DNA of 64,000 bases from the NCBI RefSeq assembly GCF_011305535.1, contig NZ_CP049905.1:2697501-2761500 (forward strand). The letters run 5' to 3'. Below are positions 52,303 to 62,132 of the stretch, piece by piece. This DNA is from Diaphorobacter sp. HDW4B (lineage in GTDB: Bacteria; Pseudomonadota; Gammaproteobacteria; Burkholderiales; Burkholderiaceae_C). Below the pieces are notes generated by a model that was given only the letters and a program-made list of their open reading frames with translations, made no database searches and was not told the origin of the DNA. Within the stretch, counting starts at the first letter, position 1. Each line of letters opens with the position of its first letter. Both the position numbers and the translations under genes were made by a program.

Positions 52303-53595
52303 TTATGTGATCAGGATGGCTCGGAAGTCGTTGACGTTAGTGTGGGTGGGGCCGGTTATGAGCGATGCGTTCAATGCTTGGAAGAAGGCGTGGGCGTTGT
52401 TGTTGGCCAGTTCGTCGGCTGGTTTCAGGCCCTGCGCCCACGCTCGTTTTAACGTGTCGGGGTCGATGATCGCTCCTGCGATTTCTTCTGCGCCGTCCAC
52501 GCCGTCGGTGTCTGCCATGAGTGCGTGGATGTGGGGCTGGCCGCGCAGGGTGAGCAGGCAGGAGAGCAGGCATTCGACGTTGCGGCCGCCGCGTCCGGTG
52601 CCGCGCAGGGTGACTGTTGTTTCGCCGCCGGAGAGCAGGACGCAGGGCCACTGGAAAGGTTGCGCGCGTTGCGCTACTTGCAGTGCGATGCCTGCGAGCA
52701 CTTTGCCCACGTCGCGGGATTCGCCTTCGATGGCGTCGCCGAGGATGTGGGCGGCGTAGCCTGCGTCGCGTGCCACATTCGCGGCAGCTTCCAGGGCCAT
52801 TTGGGGGGTGGCGATCATGCGGACTTCGTTGCGGGCGAGTCGGGTGTCGCCGGGTTTGATCGACTCTGCTGCGTCGGCTTGTTCCAGGAGTCTGCGGGCC
52901 GCTTCCGGCAGGGCGATGCCGTAGCGCTGCACGATGGCGAGGGCGTCGGCGCAGGTCGTTGCGTCCGCCACCGTGGGGCCGGAAGCGATGTCGGCGGGGT
53001 CGTCGCCGGGCACGTCGGAGAGCAGCAGCGTGATCACGCGCGCAGGGTGGCATGCGGCGGCCAGGCGCCCGCCTTTCATAGCGGAGAGGTGGCGGCGCAC
53101 GCAGTTCATTTCGCTGATGGTGGCACCGCTTTTCAGCAGCGACTGGTTGATCGCTTGCTTGTCGGCGAGCGTGATGCCTTGGAGCGGCAAGGGCAGCAGC
53201 GCGGAGCCGCCGCCGCTGATGAGGCAGAGCACGGTGTCTTTGGGGTTCAGGCCTTTGAGCAGGGCGAGCATGCGTTCGGCGGCTTGCAGGCCTGCGGCAT
53301 CGGGAACGGGGTGGGCGGCTTCCACGATTTCAATGTGCTGGCAGGGTGCGCCGTAGCCGTAGCGGGTGACGACCAGGCCCGAGAGTGGCGGGCCTTGCCA
53401 GTGGTCTTCGACGGCCTTTGCCATCGCAGCCGATGCCTTGCCTGCGCCGATCACGATGAGGTGGCCGCCTTCGACCTCCTGCGGCGCGGGCAGGTGTGGG
53501 GGCACGCACAGCGCCGGTTGTGCGCTGGCGACGGCGGCGTCGAACATGCGGCGCAGCAGTTCAGCGTGGGCGGAGGCTGTGCGTGCGTGGCTCAT
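52303..53595 (-). CDS. ttuD: Glycerate 2-kinase (TtuD/GckA, MOFRL family)
   Basis: 430 aa from the ATG at 53593-53595, which overlaps the reductase stop as ATGA. The N-terminal DUF4147-type domain has LIVIGAGKASAAMAKAVE and CLISGGGSALLPLP; the C-terminal MOFRL domain contains VLLSGGETTVTLRGTGRGGRN. It phosphorylates D-glycerate to 2-phosphoglycerate, the last step of the glyoxylate carboligase route. Last gene of the gcl-hyi-glxR-ttuD operon. Confidence 0.9.
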   Translation of the reverse strand: MSHARTASAHAELLRRMFDAAVASAQPALCVPPHLPAPQEVEGGHLIVIGAGKASAAMAKAVEDHWQGPPLSGLVVTRYGYGAPCQHIEIVEAAHPVPDAAGLQAAERMLALLKGLNPKDTVLCLISGGGSALLPLPLQGITLADKQAINQSLLKSGATISEMNCVRRHLSAMKGGRLAAACHPARVITLLLSDVPGDDPADIASGPTVADATTCADALAIVQRYGIALPEAARRLLEQADAAESIKPGDTRLARNEVRMIATPQMALEAAANVARDAGYAAHILGDAIEGESRDVGKVLAGIALQVAQRAQPFQWPCVLLSGGETTVTLRGTGRGGRNVECLLSCLLTLRGQPHIHALMADTDGVDGAEEIAGAIIDPDTLKRAWAQGLKPADELANNNAHAFFQALNASLITGPTHTNVNDFRAILIT

Positions 53596-54500
53596 GGCTT
53601 TTGTCCGATCTCGAAGTTGGCCATTTTTTCGAGTGCGCGCACCATGCCGGAATGGTCCCAGGCCTTGCCGCCGTAGGACACGCAACTGCTGAACAGTTGC
53701 TGCGCGATGGCGGTGTTGGGCAGAGCGACGCCGAGGCTGCGTGCGGTGTTCAGCGCGAGGTTCAAGTCCTTCTGGTGCAGCTCGATGCGAAAGCCCGGAT
53801 CGAAAGTGCGCTTGATCATGCGCTCGCCATGCACTTCGAGAATCTTGCTCGACGCGAAGCCGCCCATGAGTGCCTGACGCACGCGTGCCGGATCGGCCCC
53901 TGCGCGCGATGCGAACAGCAGGGCCTCGCCCACGGCTTCGATGTTGAGCGCGACGATGATCTGGTTGGCCACCTTGGCGGTCTGGCCATCGCCGTTGCCG
54001 CCCACGAGCGTGATGTTCTTGCCCATGGCTTCGAAGAGCGGCTTCACGCGCTCGAACACGGCTTGCTCGCCGCCGACCATGATGGACAGCGTGGCGTTCT
54101 TCGCGCCCACTTCACCGCCGGAGACGGGTGCATCGAGGTAGTCGCAGCCGAGTGCGTTGATGCGCTTGGCGAAGTCCTTGGTGGCGATGGGCGAGATCGA
54201 GCTCATGTCCACCACGGTCTTGCCTTTGGTGAGACCGGCGGCGATGCCGTATTCGCTGAACAGCGCGGTTTCCACGTCGGGCGTGTCGGGCAGCATGGTG
54301 AAGATGATGTCCGCGCGCTCGGCCACGCCGCGTGCGTTGGTGCATTTGGTGGCGCTGGATTCTGCGATGTGATCGGGGATCTTGCTGCGCGTGTAGACGT
54401 AGAGCTGGTGGCCCGCCTTGATGAGCTGCGCGGCCATGGGCGCGCCCATGATGCCGAGGCCGACAAAGCCGATCTTGAGTTTGGTGGTGGTCGTGTTCAT
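53592..54500 (-). CDS. glxR: 2-hydroxy-3-oxopropionate (tartronate semialdehyde) reductase
   Basis: 302-aa beta-hydroxyacid dehydrogenase. NAD(P) motif GFVGLGIMG (11-19), substrate-binding DAPVSGGEVGA (123-133), catalytic Lys176 in GQTAKVANQ. It reduces tartronate semialdehyde to D-glycerate. It follows hyi by 27 bp and overlaps the kinase start by 4 bp. GarR is the alternative name for the same activity. Confidence 0.92.
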   Translation of the reverse strand: MNTTTTKLKIGFVGLGIMGAPMAAQLIKAGHQLYVYTRSKIPDHIAESSATKCTNARGVAERADIIFTMLPDTPDVETALFSEYGIAAGLTKGKTVVDMSSISPIATKDFAKRINALGCDYLDAPVSGGEVGAKNATLSIMVGGEQAVFERVKPLFEAMGKNITLVGGNGDGQTAKVANQIIVALNIEAVGEALLFASRAGADPARVRQALMGGFASSKILEVHGERMIKRTFDPGFRIELHQKDLNLALNTARSLGVALPNTAIAQQLFSSCVSYGGKAWDHSGMVRALEKMANFEIGQKP

Positions 54501-54527
54501 GTGTCTGTGACTCCTTGTTTTTGGTGC

Positions 54528-55307
54528 TTATGCGGCGAATGCCTGCAGCCAGCCGAGGCCTGCTTCGGTCGTGGTGGCGGGTTTGTATTCGCAGCCCACC
54601 CAGCCGTCGTAGCCGATGCGGTCGAGCAGCGCGAACAGGTAGGCGTAGTTGATTTCTCCGGTGCCGGGTTCGTTGCGGCCGGGGTTGTCGGCGATCTGCA
54701 CATGGCGGATCAGCGGCAGGTATTTGACGAGCGTGTTCGCGAGTTCGCCCTGCATGCGCTGCGTGTGATAGATGTCGTACTGCAGGAATGCGTTGGGCGC
54801 GTCGAGCGCTTCCAGCAGCGCCACGGCCTGCGTGGGGCGGTTCAGATAAAAGCCCGGAATGTCGTGGACGTTCACGGGCTCGATCAGCAGATTCAGGCCC
54901 GCACCGCGCAACTGGTCTGCCGCAAAGCGGATGTTTTCCAGGAACGTGGAACGCAGCGTTTCGGCAGGCACGCCATCGGGGGCCTTGCCCGCCAGGCAGT
55001 TGAGCTGCTTGACGCCGAGCGCGCCTGCGTAGTCGATGGCTTTGGCAACGCCCGCGCGGAAGTCGCTCACCTTCTTGGGCTGGCAGGCGATGCCGCGCTC
55101 GCCCGCATTCCAGTCGCCCGCAGGCAGGTTGTGCAGCACGAGCGTGAGGCCGTTATCGTCGAGGCGCTGGCGGATTTCCTTGGCGGTCCACTCGTACGGG
55201 AACATGAATTCGACGGCTTGAAATCCGGCCTGCGCGGCGCGCTCGAAGCGGTCGAGAAACGGCACTTCGGTGAACAGCATCGAGAGATTGGCGGCAAATT
55301 TGGGCAT
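54528..55307 (-). CDS. hyi: Hydroxypyruvate isomerase
   Basis: 259-aa TIM-barrel of the xylose-isomerase-like family, normal Hyi length. It opens MPKFAANLSMLFTEVPFLDRFERAAQAGFQAVEFMFPYEW and has conserved metal/catalytic acids in LLIEPVNVHDIPGF, YDIYHTQRMQGE and the C-terminal VGCEYKPA. It interconverts hydroxypyruvate and tartronate semialdehyde. It sits 40 bp after gcl in the operon. Confidence 0.92.
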   Translation of the reverse strand: MPKFAANLSMLFTEVPFLDRFERAAQAGFQAVEFMFPYEWTAKEIRQRLDDNGLTLVLHNLPAGDWNAGERGIACQPKKVSDFRAGVAKAIDYAGALGVKQLNCLAGKAPDGVPAETLRSTFLENIRFAADQLRGAGLNLLIEPVNVHDIPGFYLNRPTQAVALLEALDAPNAFLQYDIYHTQRMQGELANTLVKYLPLIRHVQIADNPGRNEPGTGEINYAYLFALLDRIGYDGWVGCEYKPATTTEAGLGWLQAFAA

Positions 55308-55347
55308 GGTTTGCTCCTTGGTTTTGTGTGAGAAATGACGATGGAAT

Positions 55348-57138
<1,791 letters not shown>

Positions 57139-57272
57139 GTGAGTCTCCTGCGGATTGAGTGAATGGGTGATTGCGTGAAGGGTGAAAACTCGCTGCGATG
57201 CATTGATCGCGATGGCATTGATGGTCCCGTTTTCACGTCCGGCAGGGAATGCTGGTACGCTGCATGATGCTT

Positions 57273-57287
57273 ATTCCGTGGTGGAAT
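57273..57287. promoter_or_regulatory. LysR-type operator between gcl and lysR
   Basis: ATTCC-GTGGT-GGAAT, a perfect 5-bp inverted repeat with the T-N11-A spacing (T274/A286 in 57-kb numbering) expected of LysR-family binding sites, 36 bp upstream of the divergent LysR start. It probably serves autoregulation and gcl control. Confidence 0.6.
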
Positions 57288-57293
57288 GACCTG

Positions 57294-57310
57294 CGGTGGC
57301 GTATCCACCG
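57294..57310. promoter_or_regulatory. Second inverted repeat before lysR
   Basis: CGGTGG-CGTAT-CCACCG, a perfect 6-bp inverted repeat 7 bp downstream of the LysR-type operator and just before the ATG at 57323. It could be a second binding site or an mRNA hairpin near the ribosome site. Confidence 0.4.
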
Positions 57311-57322
57311 TCTAATCGAGAC

Positions 57323-58255
57323 ATGGACCGAATACAAGCGCTTCTTCTCTTCACGCGTGTCGTGGATCTGGGCTCGTTCAGCCGTGCGGCGACCGAGCTG
57401 GGCATTGGTCAGCCTGCCGTGACCAAGCAGATCGCGCGCATGGAAAAGGAACTCGGCGCGCGCCTGCTGCACCGCTCCACGCATGGCGTCACGCCCACCG
57501 AAGTGGGCACGCTGTACTACGACAAATGCAAGCTCATCGTGCACCACGACGAAGAGGCGCGCTCGGTGGCGTCGCTGATGCAGTCGCAGGTGCAGGGCGT
57601 GCTGCGCATCAGCACGTCGATTGCGTTCGGGCGACGTGTGCTCGCGCCGATGGTCAGCAGCTTCATGCGCACGCATCCGCTGCTCAATGTGGATCTGAGC
57701 TTTGAAGACCGTTATGTGAATCTGGTGGAGCAGGGCGTGGACGTGGCGATCCGCATGGGCAGCCTCGCCGATTCATCGCTGGGCGCGACCTACCTCGGTG
57801 TGAGTCCGTGGGTAGCAGTGGCCTCGCCGGACTACCTGCGCGAGCGCGGCACGCCCGAGACGCCTGCCGATCTCGCCCAGCACGCCGCGCTGGTCTACAG
57901 CACCGTGCAAGGCGATGCGATCTGGCACTTCAGCGCCGTGCATGAGGCCACGCAGGCGATTGCGGTGAATGGGCGGCTGCGCTCGAACAACCTCTCGGCC
58001 CTGCTCGCTGCAGCACGCGACGGCTTCGGCGTGGCCGTGCTGCCGCTGTATGTGGCCAACGATGGTCTGCGCACCGGCGAACTGGTGCCGATTTTGGGCG
58101 GCTGGAACCTGCCCAGCCAGGAGATGCACGCCGTCTACCCCTCGCCGCGCCTCGTGCCTGCGAAGGTGCAGGAGCTGGTGGGCTGGCTCAAGGGGCAGTT
58201 TCAGGGCGACTGGTTCAAGCTGCAGTCACCACCGAAACAAACGGGTGGTTCTTGA
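57323..58255 (+). CDS. LysR-family transcriptional regulator (glyoxylate operon)
   Basis: 310 aa from the ATG at 57323 (MDRIQALLLFTRVVDLGSFSRAATELGIGQPAVTKQIARME); a GTG at 57296 would add nine residues. HTH at ~5-65, substrate-binding domain at ~90-290. Divergent from gcl with an operator-like repeat between, so it likely senses glyoxylate or a related acid. Its last 41 bp overlap the convergent DeoR gene. Confidence 0.9.
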   Translation: MDRIQALLLFTRVVDLGSFSRAATELGIGQPAVTKQIARMEKELGARLLHRSTHGVTPTEVGTLYYDKCKLIVHHDEEARSVASLMQSQVQGVLRISTSIAFGRRVLAPMVSSFMRTHPLLNVDLSFEDRYVNLVEQGVDVAIRMGSLADSSLGATYLGVSPWVAVASPDYLRERGTPETPADLAQHAALVYSTVQGDAIWHFSAVHEATQAIAVNGRLRSNNLSALLAAARDGFGVAVLPLYVANDGLRTGELVPILGGWNLPSQEMHAVYPSPRLVPAKVQELVGWLKGQFQGDWFKLQSPPKQTGGS

Positions 58256-58979
58256 ACGGCAACAGCGGGTGGCCGTCCGCTGCTGCGTCGGTGATCAGCG
58301 TCCACGGGCGATGAATGGGTGACCAGTTCATCTGCGATTTGCGGCCCAGCTTTTCGGTGGTGGCGAGCATGTAGACCTCGCGCGTGCGGCGAAACAGCTT
58401 GTCCTTGAACCAGGCCTGCTCGATCGAGCCTTCGCACACACCGAACTCGGCATCGATGCCATCGGCGCTGCTGAACACTTTGTCGAAGGTGAGGCGCTCC
58501 AGCGCCATGTCGGCGAGCGATCCATACACGCTCATGCTGCCCGCGCGCAGCTCGCCGCCGATCAACGTCACCGCAATGCCGCGTGCCGACAGCGTCTGCA
58601 GCGCGAGCAGGTTGTTGGTGATGATGCGGACCGAATCGTCCTTGGGCAACTGCTGCGCAAGCGCGTCGGTGGTCGTGCCGCCGTCGATGAAGATGGTGTC
58701 GCCGGACTCGATGAAGCCGAGCGCTTTGTGCGCAATCCGCGCCTTGCCTTCGCTGTCGTGCGACTTGCGCAGTTCCAGCGATTCCTCGGGCTCGTGGCGG
58801 ATGGGGGCTGCCACCGCGCCGCCGTAGACGCGCAAGAGCCTGCCGTCCTGCTGCAGCGCCTGCAGATCGCGGCGCACCGTGGCTTCGGAGATATCGAACT
58901 TGGAGCACAGCGCTGCAACATCGGCAGCGCCGGACTGCACGGCATCAAAAATGGCGTCTCGGCGTTTGGCGACCTTCAT
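58215..58979 (-). CDS. DeoR/GlpR-family transcriptional regulator
   Basis: 254 aa. N-terminal DeoR HTH (~5-60: RRDAIFDAVQSGAADVAALCSKFDISEATVRRDLQALQQDGRLLRVYGGAV) and the sugar-phosphate sensor domain (FIDGGTTTDALAQQLP at ~95-110). DeoR regulators respond to phosphorylated sugars, matching the kinase-led operon it ends. The gap to the DapA-like gene is 67 bp. The C-terminal 13 codons overlap the convergent LysR gene. Confidence 0.92.
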   Translation of the reverse strand: MKVAKRRDAIFDAVQSGAADVAALCSKFDISEATVRRDLQALQQDGRLLRVYGGAVAAPIRHEPEESLELRKSHDSEGKARIAHKALGFIESGDTIFIDGGTTTDALAQQLPKDDSVRIITNNLLALQTLSARGIAVTLIGGELRAGSMSVYGSLADMALERLTFDKVFSSADGIDAEFGVCEGSIEQAWFKDKLFRRTREVYMLATTEKLGRKSQMNWSPIHRPWTLITDAAADGHPLLPFKNHPFVSVVTAA

Positions 58980-59046
58980 GGCGATGGAATGCTTGGGGAT
59001 TGGGCAGTGGAAGAAAGCGCAGAGCTTACCGCGCCTTCAGCGTCCT

Positions 59047-59946
59047 TCACTTGGTGATGCCATGCGCGGCGAGGATTTCCCGCATCTGCGCTTCCTGTGC
59101 GGCGCTGATGCGCACGGGGTATTTGCTGTCGCCCACGTCGTAGCCGAGCAGGCGCACGGCGCGCTTCACAGCCGCTGGCGCGAAGCAGACTTTGTAGAGC
59201 GTCTCGCGCAGGCTGGTGACGGTTTCCTGCTGCTTGCGCGAGCCTTCGATGTCGCCCGCCTTGAACAGCTTCCAGATGGTGTTGATCTCGCGCGGTGCGG
59301 CATTGGCCAGACCCGAGACCGCACCAGCGCAACCGTCCACGAAGCCTTGGTGGATCAGGCTGTCGGGGCCGTTGAAGACCGCAAAACCGTCGATCTCCTT
59401 GGCCACGTTGACGAAGCCGGTGAGGCTTTCATACGTGCCCGCGCTGTCCTTGATGCCCGCGATGTTCGGGTGCGCGGCCAGGCGGCGCGCGGTCTCGGGC
59501 GCAATCGTGTTGCCGGTGCGCGCGGGAATGTTGTAGAGATAGACCGGCACGTCGAGCGCATCGGCAATCGTGCTGAAGTGGTAGTGCAGATCGTCCTGCG
59601 ACAGCGGCACGAACCAGGGCGTGATGGCGGCGACGGCGTCCACGCCGAGGCTTGCGATGAAGCGGCCTGCGCGCACGCATTCGGCGGTCGATACCTCGCC
59701 CACATGGCCGACGACGGATACGCGGCCTGCGACCTGCTCCATCGCCACTTCGGCCACGCGGCGCTTTTCGGCTTCGGTCAGCGCAAAGAATTCGCCGTTC
59801 GTGCCGCCGCAGAAGATGCCGTTGCCTGCGGAGATCTGGCGATCGATCTGTTCACGAAAAGCGGCTTCGTTGAACTGATCCTCCCTGTCCACCGGCGTGA
59901 TGATGGCGGTGAGGATGCCTTCGAGTTTCGGGTTGTGATTTGCCAT
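59047..59946 (-). CDS. DapA-family (dihydrodipicolinate synthase-like) aldolase
   Basis: 299-aa Schiff-base TIM barrel. Lys166 (AGIKDSAGTYES) forms the imine, Tyr138 (YLYNIPARTG) is the catalytic tyrosine, and GGTNGE (47-52) binds the keto-acid carboxylate. Although like DapA, its place in a sugar-acid operon suggests a 2-oxo-acid aldolase or dehydratase rather than lysine synthesis. Between the iron alcohol dehydrogenase and DeoR genes on the minus strand. Confidence 0.88.
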   Translation of the reverse strand: MANHNPKLEGILTAIITPVDREDQFNEAAFREQIDRQISAGNGIFCGGTNGEFFALTEAEKRRVAEVAMEQVAGRVSVVGHVGEVSTAECVRAGRFIASLGVDAVAAITPWFVPLSQDDLHYHFSTIADALDVPVYLYNIPARTGNTIAPETARRLAAHPNIAGIKDSAGTYESLTGFVNVAKEIDGFAVFNGPDSLIHQGFVDGCAGAVSGLANAAPREINTIWKLFKAGDIEGSRKQQETVTSLRETLYKVCFAPAAVKRAVRLLGYDVGDSKYPVRISAAQEAQMREILAAHGITK

Positions 59947-59963
59947 GGTGGGGTTGCTGGAAT

Positions 59964-61100
59964 TCAGTGAAAGAGCTTGAGGTAGACCTGTTCGATGTCG
60001 TCGCCCGACACTTTGCCGGGCACGTTCTTGATGAGGCGCTGCACATCGAGCGCGGCCTTCACCAGATCGGGCAGATGCTCGCGGCCGATGCCCAGTTCCT
60101 GCAGGCTGGCGGGCAGCTTCAGGCGGCGCACCAGATCAGAGAAATACTGCACCAGCGCATGCGATTTGGCCTCGTCATCGAGCGACAGATCGGCCCCCGG
60201 CACCAGCTCGTAGGCGCGCGCCAGCTTGGGCACGGCGAGCGGTCGCACCCATTCGAACACGGGCGCAAGCAGGATGGCGTTGGCCACGCCGTGCGGGATG
60301 TGGTACTTGCCGCCCAGCGGGTACGACATGGCGTGAACCAGATGCGTGCCCGCGTGTGCGATGCATGCGCCGCCGTAGTACGAGGCCCAGAGCATGTTGA
60401 GCTTGGCTTCGAGATCGTCGGGTTGTTCGACGGATTGCTCGATGGTCTCGAACAGCTTCTTCATGCCGATCATCGCGTAGTTGTCGCTGACCGGATTGGC
60501 GATGCTGGCGGTGAAGCATTCGATCAGGTGGCACAGCGCATCGACGCCCGTGGACGCCGCGATCTTGTGCGGCATCGTGGTCGTGAGTTCGGGTGCGAGC
60601 GCCACGTAGTCGGGCAGCAGCACGGGCGAGATGATGCCCTGCTTGGTCTCGCGCGCGGGGATCGCGAGGATGGCGTTGGGCGTGGCTTCCGAGCCCGTGC
60701 CTGCGGTGGTCGGCACCATGAGCGCCTTCACGCGCTGCGTGACCTTGGTGCCGGCCAGCAGTTCGTCGAGCGTGGGGGATTCGGGATGCGCGAGCGCCGA
60801 GAGCAGCTTGGCCACGTCGAGCACGCTGCCGCCGCCCACGCCGATCACGAATTCAACGCCAGCGAGCGACCATTTTTCGGTGATGGCGCGCACATCGGCG
60901 TCGGATGGCTCGGGCGGCACATCGTCGATCACCAGCACGTCGTGCGCGTTGTCCTTCACGTGCGCGAGCAGCGTCTGCACGCCTGCGATGCCGATGATGT
61001 TCCTGTCGCTGACGAACAGCACCTTGTTGCGACCCCGGACCAGATAGCCGATGTCGTCGAGCACCTTGTGGCCGCTCAGGACCGTGCTGTGGATATGCAT
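59964..61100 (-). CDS. Iron-containing (group III) alcohol dehydrogenase
   Basis: 378 aa. NAD-binding GGGSVLD (89-95), PTTAGTGSEAT (130-140), metal ligands Asp187, His191 (DALCHLIE), His256 and His270 (GGKYHIPHGVANA). It oxidises an alcohol or reduces an aldehyde/ketone. It is 17 bp before the DapA-like gene and 33 bp after the PdxA-like gene, so it belongs to the acid-sugar operon; its exact step is not known. Confidence 0.9.
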   Translation of the reverse strand: MHIHSTVLSGHKVLDDIGYLVRGRNKVLFVSDRNIIGIAGVQTLLAHVKDNAHDVLVIDDVPPEPSDADVRAITEKWSLAGVEFVIGVGGGSVLDVAKLLSALAHPESPTLDELLAGTKVTQRVKALMVPTTAGTGSEATPNAILAIPARETKQGIISPVLLPDYVALAPELTTTMPHKIAASTGVDALCHLIECFTASIANPVSDNYAMIGMKKLFETIEQSVEQPDDLEAKLNMLWASYYGGACIAHAGTHLVHAMSYPLGGKYHIPHGVANAILLAPVFEWVRPLAVPKLARAYELVPGADLSLDDEAKSHALVQYFSDLVRRLKLPASLQELGIGREHLPDLVKAALDVQRLIKNVPGKVSGDDIEQVYLKLFH

Positions 61101-61133
61101 GAGTGTTCCTTCGTGTTCTTGTGGGTTGTGCGT

Positions 61134-62132
61134 TCAGCGACGGGTGGCAAGTTCCGCGCCCTGGCGCAGCGCCTCGAGCAGGCTGCGTTCATCGGCAATG
61201 CCCTTGCCTGCGATGTCGAACGCCGTGCCGTGATCGACCGAGGTGCGGATCACGTCGAGGCCGACGGTGATGTTCACGCCCGCTTCAAGTCCCAGCACCT
61301 TGACGGGGCCGTGACCCTGGTCGTGGTACATGGCGACGACGAGATCGAAATCGCCGCGACCGGCGCGGAAAAACAGCGTGTCGGCGGGCAGCGGGCCTTC
61401 GATGTTCATGCCCTTGTCACGCAGTTTCTGCACGGCGGGAATGATCTTTTCCTCTTCTTCGCCATAGCCGAACAGGCCGTTCTCGCCCGCATGCGGATTG
61501 ATGCCGCAGACGGCGATGCGCGGGTTCTCGATCTTCGCTTTGCGCAGCGTGTCGTAGCCGCGCTGGATGGTGCGCTCGACGAGACCCGGCTCGATCTTGC
61601 GGATCGCGTCGAGCAGGCCGATGTGCGTGGTCACGTGGATCACGCGCAGGTTGGGCGCGACCAGCATCATCGAGACCTCGTCCACGCCCGTGAGATGCGC
61701 GAGCATTTCCGTGTGACCGGGGAATTTGTGGCCGCCCGCGTGCAGTGCTTCCTTGTTCAGCGGTGCGGTGCAGATCGCGTCGATCTGGCCCGCCTTGGCG
61801 AGATCGACCGCCTTGTCGATGAAGCGGAACGCCGCATCGCCCGCCGTCGCCGAGAGCTTGCCGAAGGGCAGATCGGCTGGAATCAGCGGCAGGTCGATGC
61901 AGTCGATCACGCCTTGCTCGAAGCGGGCGTCGGCCATGCTCTGGATGGGTTGCACGCGCACGTTCAAGCCGAGCAATTCGTTGGCCAGCTTCAGCCTGCG
62001 CGCATCACCGATGACGACGGCGCGGGCCATGCCGTAGAGCGCAGGGTTGGCAAAGCTCTTGACGATGATTTCCGGGCCAACGCCAGCGGCGTCGCCCATG
62101 GTGATTCCGATGACGGGCAGATGTGCGCTCAT
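61134..62132 (-). CDS. PdxA2-type 4-phospho-acid-sugar dehydrogenase
   Basis: 332 aa from the ATG at 62130-62132, overlapping the kinase stop as ATGA. PdxA fold: VIGITMGDAAGVGPEI opening, PGHTEMLAHLTG (138-149), metal histidines His170, His214 (NPHAGENG) and His270 (YHDQGHGPVKVLGL). Linked to a DUF1537 kinase, such PdxA2 proteins oxidise and decarboxylate 4-phospho-D-threonate or -erythronate to dihydroxyacetone phosphate. Vitamin B6 synthesis is therefore less likely for this copy. Confidence 0.88.
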   Translation of the reverse strand: MSAHLPVIGITMGDAAGVGPEIIVKSFANPALYGMARAVVIGDARRLKLANELLGLNVRVQPIQSMADARFEQGVIDCIDLPLIPADLPFGKLSATAGDAAFRFIDKAVDLAKAGQIDAICTAPLNKEALHAGGHKFPGHTEMLAHLTGVDEVSMMLVAPNLRVIHVTTHIGLLDAIRKIEPGLVERTIQRGYDTLRKAKIENPRIAVCGINPHAGENGLFGYGEEEEKIIPAVQKLRDKGMNIEGPLPADTLFFRAGRGDFDLVVAMYHDQGHGPVKVLGLEAGVNITVGLDVIRTSVDHGTAFDIAGKGIADERSLLEALRQGAELATRR

